From assembly GCA_013054445.1 (NCBI GenBank), contig JAAMPI010001493.1, positions 1-13,757 of the forward strand: 13,757 nucleotides of DNA, read 5' to 3'. A program made the position numbers and the translations under genes. The notes beneath the pieces were generated by a model. That model had not been told where the DNA came from. It saw nothing but the letters and a program-made list of their open reading frames with translations, and ran no database searches. Shown one piece after another: positions 1 through 8,480 of the stretch. How positions within the stretch are numbered: position 1 is the first letter of the stretch; each line of letters starts with the position of its first letter. Source of the stretch: Cudoniella acicularis. Its lineage: Eukaryota > Ascomycota > Leotiomycetes > Helotiales > Helotiaceae.

Positions 1-244
1 GAGCGGAGGGGGCCTCTGTCCATCTCTAGCCTTTTCGGAACTCAAATCCGACGACCTTGCACTACAATCACTGATATCGACCCTCGTCTTTGTGAGGGAT
101 CAGATTCTATGTCACATGGCTCTTGGCACCTTGTCTCTGTATTTTTCCTTGGACTCTCAGATAGCTAGTTTCATGCAATGAGCCAACTTCTTCTCCCCCA
201 TGTTCCACAACGGTCTTAGCAGTGCTGCTAGTATTTGTAGTAGC

Positions 245-1654
245 ATGGGTAGAAAGCGTCGTACCAGTGGCGTCTCAGATAGGCAGAAGAAGCCTCGTGC
301 CATTTATGGAGATGGGCCAAACTTTGCTTGGACGAATCCAGAGATCGATGTTCTTCGTAATCTCACTGGAGCAACACCGTTTGTTGAGCAAAAATTCCAG
401 AGACCGAAAAAGCAGCAAACAACTCTGCACTATTGATAGCCTTCAACATCGTACATTCAGCGCAGTCTACTCGAAAGTTTGTAAATTACGCCCGGTCAGC
501 CAAAGAACCAAGCGTTGGACTGAGCCAGAGGACAATATTATCTGCAGAATCACGAAGGAGCAGCAAGAGGCACTCCTATTTCTACTGAACAAGAGAACTA
601 ATGGAAAATCGGCGTCAACGCAATTCTGCAAAATCAAAGGCCTTCAACATCGCACGGTAAACGCAGTTTATTTGCGGTTTCATAGCCTCAGTACGGTCAC
701 CCAGGAAAGCAATATCCCTCCGTCCACGACAGCGGTGTCCAGCCAGGACATCTCGCGTTCTCGATCCAGATAAGCGATCAATTCGTGGACCGATAAAGAG
801 GACGAGATTATCCGCAAACTTACAGAGGAAGAGTGGAAGAGCGGAAGGCGTTGGGTTATCTAAAACGCTCAACTAAAGGTGAAACGCTCCAAAAACCTTG
901 TTCCATTAATGGCCTTGAACATCGTACAGTCGGCGCAATTCACAACAGATTTTATGAACTGCTTCCGCCGGCCGGCCCAAACAACGAGTTTACCAACCAA
1001 GAGCTGGAAAAGGTCTATCAGCTTACGACAGAAGAGCGCAAAGAATTGATTGCTCTCAGAAATAGCAAGAGACGTACGCTCTGTTCGTTCCCTGGTCTCC
1101 AAAGACGAACAGTTCACAGCGTGTTGGCCAAGTGGTATACAATACATTCGGTCAAGAAGTGGACGGATGAAGAGGTCAATATCGTGCGTCATCTCACTGA
1201 GAAACAGCTCGATAAGCTTGAAGAGAAGGAAAACAAGAATGGCGCCGCTCTTGCTATGGAAATGTGCGATATTAACGGCCTTCATCGCCAAACTTTCGGT
1301 TCAGTTACATATCGCGTCCAAAAGGAGTTGAAGCAAGGCCGATTGGAAAATGACCGAGAGACATTTCCGGCGAAGGTATCGGCACAAGAGATCTATGGGA
1401 AACAGGATCAATTGCAGAATGAGCACAAGACATCTCCGGCGAAAGACTTGCAATCAAGTGTTTATCGGGCTAGGCCGTGGACACCTGAGGAAGACGGCAT
1501 TCTCCTAGAGCTTACAAAACGTCAGCGAACTACCTTGTTGAGCTACAAAGTCATCGCACGCAATGAAAGATCAAGATTCCCTGGCCTTGAACGCAGAACA
1601 AGGCGAGCCGTCGAAACCCGACTCAGAGTCATCGAAAAGGCAGCTAGCGTATGA
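245..1654 (+). pseudogene. Broken gene for a protein of six tandem Myb/SANT-like repeats
   Basis: Six copies of a 55-60 residue unit can be read: W-T-x-E-E/D-x-x-I near the start, then L-T-x-E-Q-x-x-x-L, a spacer, and C/F-x-I-x-G-L-x-H-R-T-x-x-A-V-x-x-R. The last part resembles the recognition helix of Myb/SANT domains (pattern GRTxxAVxxRW), so DNA binding is inferred; exact family is not certain. The reading frame is not continuous. It starts at ATG 245 (context AGCATGG; ATG 200 is an in-frame alternative), shifts frame near 360-371, meets TAA at 771 between repeats 2 and 3, shifts back near 828-838, and then runs open to the stop at 1652. No intron with credible GT...AG signals restores it. 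A basic stretch (GRKRR) follows ATG 245. Both shifts fall at the same place inside a repeat, after the LT motif. The next gene downstream, on the same strand, is a zinc-finger/exonuclease pseudogene. Confidence 0.7.
329..1636 (+). repeat. Six in-gene Myb/SANT-like repeat units
   Basis: Approximate units, from the leading W codon to the end of the last helix: 329-488 (frame changes inside), 516-689, 786-961 (frame changes inside), 989-1144 (F replaces W), 1160-1330 (one residue shorter at the HRT motif), 1478-1636. The linker between units 5 and 6 is longest (about 50 residues) and itself holds a repeated PAK motif. At DNA level the core GGCCTTCAACATCG is nearly identical in units 1-3, so these three look like the most recent duplications, while units 4-6 are more diverged. 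Confidence 0.7.
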
Positions 1655-1904
1655 GAAAATTCCATCGATGCGCTACAAATTAGCTATTGGCGTCACGAAC
1701 ATACATGGACCTTCGTCGAATTATCCACTATTACCGCACTATCGAAGGAATAAAAGACCAGACTATGTACATCTGATCAGAGTTTACCGGGTGTACTCTC
1801 GCCAATGCCGGGTCTTTAGCATATTCCGATCAATATAGTCCGTAATAAGTTGAGGTCGGTTATTGGAACAAGTAAGCATACACTTCCGTATTTAAATTTA
1901 GACA
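1655..1904. other. Intergenic stretch, no gene seen
   Basis: Short ORFs here overlap the end of the Myb-repeat gene or carry stops. A possible splice donor at 1872 is described separately. No convincing promoter motif was identified. Confidence 0.4.
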
Positions 1905-1926
1905 ATGGATTGACAATTACATACAG
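1872..1926 (+). other. Possible 55-nt intron before the zinc-finger exon (alternative gene start)
   Basis: GTAAGC at 1872, TTGAC at 1910-1914 as a branch-like site and ACATACAG ending at 1926 give a plausible fungal intron directly before the zinc-finger codons. It would also remove the TGA at 1911. Against it, the upstream frame that fits (codons back from 1871) has no ATG after the TAG at 1817. The competing reading is a start at ATG 1905 (M-D-then TGA) broken by a nonsense mutation. Confidence 0.35.
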
Positions 1927-3719
1927 ATTGCCTTGAATGTGGACAACTAGTAAACTCAAGACACCAAGGAATGACGGAGCACATCAGGAAGCACCACATC
2001 GAACAGCGCCGCAATCCACCGTACCCATATGCGCTATTCCGGCTTGCTGAGCACGAATCTGCTACGCCCCTCACGACCTTTGTTGCGTACCCTGAAAGTG
2101 ACGGCGCGCAATTTGTGTCAAGCGCATCAGATTTGAGCAACAGTGATAAACCGGAATACACGCCGCTCCTTGCAGAGTTTATTGCTGGCATTTCTATTCT
2201 CCGAGGGTCAGAGGGTAAGATTGATCCAACTTCTATTGGGGTCTGTCTATGGGCAAATTTGATTCATATTGGTACGTTGCACTAGTTATCTACACAGAAA
2301 GAATATGAACGTAAAACAGCAAGTAGCAGGACAGATGTCTTTTACGACAAATTTCCTGAAAACGTTCTCTGCAGGGGACCTAGAAACAAGGTTCAACTTC
2401 AACGACCGCCTTGTACGAATTTGATTGCCTTTGACACCGCTCGGCTGGTCATTCGTCTTCGAAGATCTCAGAAGATTAACGGTTTCTGCGAGGTCTTCTC
2501 GCTTAAGTCGCAATGCCATGTTTGCGAATTTCTTTCGACCCATCTAGAACTGGATCTCACGCCTCTAGAGCCGGAGACAAACCAGTGCGAATGGTTTGAA
2601 GCGCCACAAGAACGAACAGAGCGATGCAAAAGCATGAAGTTCCACCCGTCAGCGAGATTCTGTTTTGAGCACGTAAGACAATGGCGCTTCTGGAGCCTTG
2701 AAAACGGAAAAGGCCATATGATAGGAACGCCCTTGGAATCTGTGACACAAGTTCGAACTGCTTTCGAGACCCTCCATGTTGAGGGACCTGCTACAGCATT
2801 GGATGAATTGCGCGATGCTATGGAGAACAACATCGCTGAGTGCAACAGCCAAAAGAAGGTGGCTCGGGCACGTTTCATCGATACAGAATTCAATCCTCGA
2901 ACTCAACGTGTGTGGCAAATCGCAATCCTCGATTCGGATATGGAACCAATTGTGGTCGCAATCATTGACAATGATGGCGAATCTCACCAAAGGGTAACGC
3001 AGCACATTGAGCACAATATTCGTCTTGGTCCTGTCAGACGACTCTCGCCGGCGCAATTTACATTGGCTCTAAAAGAATGCGACGGCTTGAGGTCTACTGA
3101 CATCTTGGTCGAGTGGAGTAAAAGCAGTTGCGACGAAAGGGGACTAAAGGCAACGCTCCTTCAAGGCGGACTTTCCCCATTTGAGGTCACGGCCATTGTT
3201 CCGCAAGACGAGAACTTTATCAATCTGCTCAGTCTCTCGAAGAAATACCTCGGGCAGATTTTACACTTCAGTTCTTAGGCCTTAGAGGTGGTCTTTGGAT
3301 ATTTATTTCCTCAGCACCCACTTACATCCTACCATCACGAAGCATACACAGATACAACTAAGTTGTGCATCATAGCTTCTGTACTGATTCAGCTTCGAAA
3401 ATCTTCAGAGCGAAGAATTTACCCTGGAAGCTTTCTTCGAAACCTCACTGAATACTTTGAGGGACTTGCACCAATCATTGAGACAGCGCTTGATAATCGC
3501 ACCCTGAGGAAAAAGGTTCATGAGAGTCAAAGACTTCTGCGTGCCAAGCTCCAGCAAATGACACAGAGCAAAATCACCGACTGCTACTCAGTCATGGAGG
3601 AAGTAAACCAGGAAGCCGACGAAATAGCAAGAGCCTTTCAAGGAAATGTTGAGATGGACGTTAGTGATACTGATAATGAGCTCGAGGATGGGTTCGAGGA
3701 TGGGTTTCCCTTGCTCTGA
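1905..3719 (+). pseudogene. Broken C2H2 zinc finger + DEDDh exonuclease-like protein
   Basis: One reading frame carries the whole gene once a 48-nt intron (2272-2319) is removed. Residues CLECG...HIRKHH (about 1929-2000) form a C2H2 finger. FIDTEF at 2874-2891 matches motif I of DEDDh exonucleases (D and E are metal ligands), followed by a typical WQIAILD strand. D at 3132 (SCDERGL) is a candidate motif II. HHEAYTD at 3333-3353 gives the H-x4-D of motif III. The protein ends in an acidic tail (DTDNELEDGFEDG). An in-frame TAG at 3276 lies between motifs II and III, so the product would lose its last catalytic residues; the same frame continues for 146 codons with protein-like sequence. CAG or TGG to TAG fits a C-to-T/G-to-A change. 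The 5' end is unclear (TGA at 1911, or an upstream intron). Family assignment is from motifs only; the substrate, DNA or RNA, is unknown. Confidence 0.65.
2272..2319 (+). other. 48-nt intron in the exonuclease-like gene
   Basis: GTACGT at 2272 and AAAACAG ending at 2319, with ATGAAC as a weak branch site 11-15 nt before the acceptor. The length is divisible by three, the flanking exons stay in one frame, and removal takes out the in-frame TAG at 2283. Other acceptors at 2297, 2329 and 2374 would change frame. Confidence 0.6.
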
Positions 3720-3801
3720 AAAAGATCCCAATTTGGCTCCTCAGGACGCGAAATTAAAGACCACAGATTTCTGAGGTTTTTGATGCGGGATAGATCGGAA
3801 T

Positions 3802-4552
3802 ATGTGCATAACCGCAGAAACAGCTCTCGAGAATGCATACAAGGGAGAGACCACGCCAACGCCAGATCCTCAACCTTCTAAAGATAAGAGGACAGCCAAA
3901 ACGAAAGACTTGCCCCTGCCACCAAACTTGGAGAGTGGTTTGGAAGTGCCGATGCCAGGTATACATTTGTCCTTCACTGGTCTACATCAGGTCAACTAAC
4001 ATCGTCTTCAACAGTTTCCCAGTCTTGTCACCAGATGCATTCAGACCTGGTCTGTTCGACTTCGTTCTCTCCGATGCGACCAAAGTTGCCACCTATGAGT
4101 GTTCCGGAGGCGACGGTAGAGCGAGCGAGTATTCTGTGCTGACCTACCTCCATTTCGTATGGGTCTCTTCATCTGATCACTTCAGCGTCGCTGGTCAAAC
4201 CAAGAAGGACTTCTCCAAAGAACTTTCCATGAAGATGCATCTCAACGCCCATGCTGAGGATTCGCTCGGGTTTGGTATGGAGCTGTCCGGCACTTTCAAC
4301 GACGAGAGCAGTGTCGAAACTTTTAACAAGTGCGTCGCCCGCTATGACCAATATTTCATCTATCGCGTCGCTTTCAAAGACCGCGAGGACGTATTGAGCC
4401 ATGTCAGGGATAACGCTTGGGCCAACTTCAGCGCCTGGCCTGGCGAGAAGATTGTGGACCATTATGGAACCAATTACATGAGTGAAGCTCAATTTGGAGG
4501 CTTGCGTGTGGTGTCCTCTACTGTGAGCAGTCGTGAGCAGGAGTTTTTATAG
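3802..4552 (+). pseudogene. Truncated, frameshifted MACPF (perforin-like) gene fragment
   Basis: Exon 1 (3802-3958) begins at ATG 3802 and encodes a proline- and lysine-rich stretch ending in a PPNLESGLEVPMPG segment. An intron follows (3959-4014), then exon 2 to a TAG at 4550. Exon 2 holds the MACPF signature YGTNYMSEAQFGG at 4463-4501 (family pattern Y-G-T-H/N-Y...GG), preceded by the usual alternating polar/glycine strand region. Two defects are visible. Splicing joins exon 1 to the wrong frame of exon 2, so a one-base shift lies at or near the junction. The protein also stops about 16 residues after the GG, whereas MACPF domains normally continue well beyond it with the second helix-forming segment and C-terminal strands. 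MACPF proteins form membrane pores, and in fungi their roles range from toxins to defence; none can be assigned here. It begins 82 bp after the exonuclease-like gene. Confidence 0.65.
3959..4014 (+). other. 56-nt intron in the MACPF fragment
   Basis: GTATAC donor, perfect fungal branch site CTAAC at 3996-4000 and acceptor ACAG ending at 4014. This is the cleanest splice structure in the window and supports a fungal source. Confidence 0.75.
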
Positions 4553-4669
4553 CATCGAAGTTGAATAATTGGTTAGCAAATTAAAGATATACACACGATG
4601 TTGAATCATGAGGCTAAAAATCTAATCACGTGAAACTGAACCGAAAGGGATCTAAATTGGGTCGGCAAG

Positions 4670-4986
4670 GACCCTTGATAAATGCGATAAAGGAGCGAGA
4701 GTAGATACCGTCACGACATCTTGATAGACTCAAAGAGGTGGCTGTGTTGCAAGAAACAAGATCTGCACAATTCTATATATAGACAACATGGAAACTGTAG
4801 CCGATTCTCGAGGGAGCCAGAAGGGGATCCCTTGAAGCATGATCCAGCTGACTCATCAGCGTGCTCAGGACCACCAACCCTGTTGGGACTCAGGGCTCAG
4901 CTCAGGTTAGAGCAGCGACTACTCAGGTCCAAAGACGGAAATGGGCTACGGTGGGCTCACTTGTCGTCTGAGACTATTCGGGTAAT
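4670..4986 (+). repeat. Left inverted-repeat arm, little mutated
   Basis: Matches the reverse complement of 5923-6220. The best block is ATGATCCAGCTGACTCATCA and neighbours at about 4838-4868, where the two arms are almost identical. A 15-20 bp stretch containing CCACCAACCCTGTTGGG (4871-4887) is present only in this arm. The inner end shares CGGGTAAT (4979-4986). Compared with the right arm it keeps G and C where the other has A and T. Confidence 0.7.
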
Positions 4987-5002
4987 AATACTAAAGAATT
5001 CC

Positions 5003-5029
5003 TAATAATATATACGGATTATATTATTA
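5003..5029. other. Perfect 10-bp AT hairpin inside the left arm boundary
   Basis: TAATAATATA (5003-5012), a 7-nt loop TACGGAT, then the exact complement TATATTATTA (5020-5029). It sits just inside the inner end of the left arm and downstream of the minus-strand ORF. Confidence 0.55.
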
Positions 5030-5071
5030 CAAACACTGACTATGCAATGAAATTTCCTGCCTATTTTAAAA

Positions 5072-5090
5072 CCCCCTAAAGTTTTGGGGG
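5072..5090. other. Short C5/G5 hairpin
   Basis: CCCCC (5072-5076) and GGGGG (5086-5090) with mostly paired A/T between them. It lies 50-70 bp past the stop of the minus-strand ORF. A role in 3'-end formation is possible but unsupported. Confidence 0.3.
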
Positions 5091-5138
5091 CTCCTGACCC
5101 ACGTCCAAACTGTCCGAATAGAGTTTATAAACTGGTGT

Positions 5139-5930
5139 TTATTTACAAAAAGTAGATTCACTTCCCCCTTCACCTAGATTCGGCACCCCAACTAATTTCA
5201 AAACAGCACCACATGGCGCATCTGCTAAGGTGTCATGCTTATAGTTGCTTCCCGGGATTTGTGCAAGTATAATGAGATAGCTAGGTGGAAGGAATTGCTG
5301 CAGCTCCATGCACAAGGTAATATCTTCTCCAACAAGAGCGAAGATCGTTAAAATCTTCTCGGCCAAGCTTTCTGAAGGGTTCTACAGCCTTTGAAACAGA
5401 ATCTTAGTATGGGGAAACCTTCCGAGGAACTTCTTGACGCAAATTGCATAACTTATTACACGACCCATGAGGTCAAAGTCTGAAAAGTCGGAGCGGAGGC
5501 AGCCGATTATGAGAATCTCCACGAACGGGCGAATGTCACTTGTATCGAACCACGAGACGTCGTGTTTTAGATGAAATGCCGGAGGCGTTGCTGGATTGTC
5601 CCTTATCTGTTCATCCTCGATAGCGAACGGTTCTTGAGGTTGGTCGCAGCAATCGTGTTTACCGATTAATTGCGATAGCCCTTCTGAGGTGATTCTTTTC
5701 TCTTTGTCGAGGCCAAGCATGTTTGAAATTGTGCCGAGCATCATGGATTTTCTTGCACGGGCAAAACCGGAGTTAGCGCCTAGTGCCCAAGTGTCCCACG
5801 GAACGGGGGTCACGTTAAGCTGACCAAGCCATCCAATGGCATTATCGACATTATTTTGATACGAGACAGTTCTATCTGGACTTTTGATAACTTTATCTAT
5901 GTCGTTGGGAGTCTTACCATGGATTACCCG
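5139..5930 (-). pseudogene. Unrecognised ORF carried by the inverted-repeat element, broken by TAG
   Basis: Reading leftward, one frame is open from 5930 to a TAA at 5139 (about 264 codons) except for a TAG at 5382-5384. Upstream of 5930 the same frame meets TAG at 5931-5933, inside the right arm, with further protein-like codons beyond it. No ATG is clear near the 5' end. Recognisable stretches include a Trp-rich segment (DNAIGWLGQLNVTPVPWDTW), an acidic middle, and a hydrophobic segment (FVEILIIGCL). I see no transposase, zinc-finger or nuclease motif and do not recognise the family. It could be a captured host gene fragment or an element gene. The TAG fits a CAG or TGG codon hit by C-to-T/G-to-A change. 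Confidence 0.5.
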
Positions 5931-6220
5931 CTATAATCTGCGCCGAATCTTGACTTCACCAAAGTCTATTTCTGTCTTTAGACCTGAGTAGTTACTGCTC
6001 TAACCTGAGCTAAGCCCCGAGTCCTGAGCACGCTGATGAGTCAGCTGGATCATGCTCAGGGGATCCTCTTCTAGCCCCTTTGTAAATCGATTATAGTTTT
6101 CATGTTATCTAAATATAAATTTTGCTAATACCTGTTATCTAGAACATAGCTACTTCTTTAAACCTATTAAGATGTCGTGATAGTATCTGTTCTTACTCTC
6201 TTTTTAAACCTATAAGGGTC
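5923..6220 (-). repeat. Right inverted-repeat arm, RIP-mutated
   Basis: Reverse complement of the left arm. Differences are mostly transitions towards A and T in this arm, on both strands: left GAGGTGGCTGTG corresponds to GAAGTAGCTATG here, and left ACGGAAATGGGC to ACAGAAATAGAC. The outer half (6070-6220) merges into the RIP tract. The motif CCTGAGC occurs at 6004-6010 and 6022-6028. Confidence 0.7.
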
Positions 6221-7390
6221 GAGTTTATTTATTTTAGAAAGGAAGTTATAGCTAGAAAGACGTAAGGGCAAAGTAATAGAAGACAGTTCTCTTTAAATAA
6301 TATAAAGTTTAAAAAGAAAAGGCTATATAGGGAACAAATAATAAGGAAAGAAGAAGCCGTCCTACTCCTATCTATTTATAGATCTAGTACTTATTTTAAA
6401 TTAGAACTAGGTTGATCAGATCTGAATTTTCTAGCTTATGCTTTAGTGTAAGGAGGAGGCGTTAGTAGGCAAAGAAGTCACGTGTAGCAGGAAAAAGATT
6501 TAGTATAGAACTAATCTCTAGCCCCGAGNGGTCTAGAGAAGCCCCCTTTTTATTAGCTATCTGCTACCGACGGGGGTCCGATGCCAAGACCTAATGATAA
6601 TAGAAATCAATGGCATTATCTAGCATCCCGTGCCACGTATCAAGTGCCCTAGAACTATGATCCTAGATGTCGGAGGTTTGCTATCGACATTATTCCGGAC
6701 ATCCGCCGACGATCTAAGCCACGTGACGGACGCCCCCTTACAAGTAAGCGAACTATATCACATCCGTCTAATTATAACTAGTTTATTAATAAGCTAAATA
6801 ATATTCTTAGAGCGGGTAATATCGAGGGAAAGCTAATCACGTTTAGTAATAACGCTAGTGACTAGTCTATAGCTATAAATAAACAGCGAGCTACTGTCTA
6901 TATAATCGTTTTATAAAGTTTTAATAGCGAGAAGAGAGTCGGATGTCTAGTTACTTCTACGCCGAACTTTAAGACCTAATAAGATATAGGTATCTAGAGT
7001 AATAAGATAATTATAGACTAGTTATATAATTAGTCTATTATTAACATAGGTTATTACTTATACTTAATAAGTACTAACTGCTACTTATAGGAAAGAGACC
7101 CTGCTTACGGTTATATTATATATATAGTTATATAATATTTTAGTCTTTTTAATATAATTTTTCGTTTTTAATATATATATAATAATATACTTTTTATAAA
7201 TCAATTAATTCTTATATAATAAGTTACTATCTAATTTATTCTTATAATAGAATAATCTATCTAGTAACTTAATAATAAATTTATTCTATAGAAATCGTTA
7301 GGTTATAATTAAATCTATAAGAATCTAATTTAGAATACCTCGTCCTTTTAAAGTACGCCTAGTTATATTAAAGCTAAAATAATTTAGAAA
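6221..7390. other. RIP-degraded stretch with no readable gene
   Basis: Extremely AT-rich, with stops in every frame. I could not follow a protein-like frame here even when TAA and TAG are ignored. The subregion 6540-6780 is GC-richer and holds a short imperfect palindrome (GTCGG at 6669, CCGAC at 6706-6710). Confidence 0.5.
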
Positions 7391-8480
7391 GTTTATTTAA
7401 AACGAAATTAATATTATAAAAAAATTATTCTCTTACTAAGAAACTTATAGCCGACCTTATATAATATAATAGTATCCTTTAGCTCGCTTTAAACTCTATA
7501 ATTCTTTTACGGCTTATAATATCTTCTTTCTTTTAAGAATTTTCGTTCTCTAGGCGGCCTACTTACTTAATAAGGTATTTAACCTTCCTTTTCCGTACCC
7601 GCTTCTTTAGTAGTTATACGCCTAAATAGTTCCTTTAATAGGTCGTCTTAAAGTCTTAGACGAGCTTCTAGCCTATATCCTTCGGTTTCTACTATATATT
7701 ATCCTCGTCTAGAAATCCTTTCTACTTTATAAAGTAGTACGTCGTTTTATCGTGTTTCTATTTAGTAAGTAGCGCTTTAGCCTCTTATATTCCTTTCTTA
7801 GTATTAATTATAACTAGTTAGTCTTTTATCTTTTAACTACTATATAACAGCTACGTTACTATACTCTCTATATACCCTGGCCTAGTTGTCGGTATACTCT
7901 TATAAGTATCCTCGGCCTAGTCGGCTATTACTAATATAACTAGTAGATCTAGTATAGAAAAGAAAAGAGTATCTTAAAGCTATAAGTTAACTAAGTCGTC
8001 TATTAAAACACTAGAAAGATATATTAAAGGAGTTCCTAGGTTATATAAGATTAAGTCTTCTTAAACAGGCTTAATAGAAAAAGAACTAGTATTATTAAAA
8101 TAGTCGTCGATTACTTCTAATAGACTTATCTAAGAAGAGTCGTAACCGTTTAGAGTCTAAGGAAATACTTTAAGAATATTATCTAATAGAGATAAGAGCG
8201 ATATATTAATACTATTACTGTTATTATACTTCTCCTAAATACTATTATCTAAGATACTGTTATATAATAAGAAACTACTAGCTACTTTTTCTATCTAGAT
8301 AACGTCTAATAAATATAAGGCGAAGTCTATTATTAATATATTTATAAACTTATAGCTAAAGGGGTCTTTAGAACGGCCTTTAAAGACTAGTTTCTGACTA
8401 GATAGCGCTTTAGAGTCCCTACCTTCTAACTTTCCTTAAAGGCGAGGTCGCTTCCTCCTAATAGTATTCTATATTTCGGC
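7390..8480 (-). pseudogene. Probable C-terminal extension or second gene, RIP-degraded
   Basis: The frame that carries the zinc-finger end of the recombinase remains protein-like leftward to about 7390 if TAA and TAG are taken as mutated codons. It includes Lys/Arg-rich segments (KKRVRKRKVKYL) and a SRKRIIEF stretch. No domain was recognised. It may be a long tail of the same protein or a separate downstream gene whose start has been lost. Confidence 0.3.

Larger units (their letters stand above)
4670..6220. mobile_element. Long inverted-repeat element (about 1.55 kb)
   Basis: Two arms of about 300 bp in opposite orientation (4670-4986 and 5923-6220) enclose about 936 bp with one minus-strand ORF. 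The outermost match seen is GACCC near 4670 and its complement ending at 6220; similarity beyond is too weak to follow, so the true termini and any target duplication were not found. This layout fits a non-autonomous DNA transposon or foldback element. No transposase motif was recognised in the interior, so the class is unassigned. Confidence 0.6.

Noticed and set aside
222..773. A 183-codon ORF as an independent gene
   Set aside because: Its first 40-50 codons are out-of-frame noise; only the part after about 366 is repeat sequence, and it belongs to the longer Myb-repeat pseudogene.
2272..2297. A 26-nt intron ending at the first acceptor ACACAG
   Set aside because: Too short for a fungal intron, and it shifts the frame; the acceptor at 2319 keeps it.
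3232..3278. A 47-nt intron that would remove the TAG at 3276
   Set aside because: The donor GTCTCT is weak, the length is not divisible by three so the frame would break, and codons on both sides of the TAG already read as continuous protein.
4721..5005. A 94-codon plus-strand ORF as a gene
   Set aside because: It lies within the left inverted-repeat arm, has no recognisable domain, and is not conserved as an ORF in the other arm.
6669..6710. A 42-bp palindrome
   Set aside because: Only the outer 8 or so bases pair; the centre does not.
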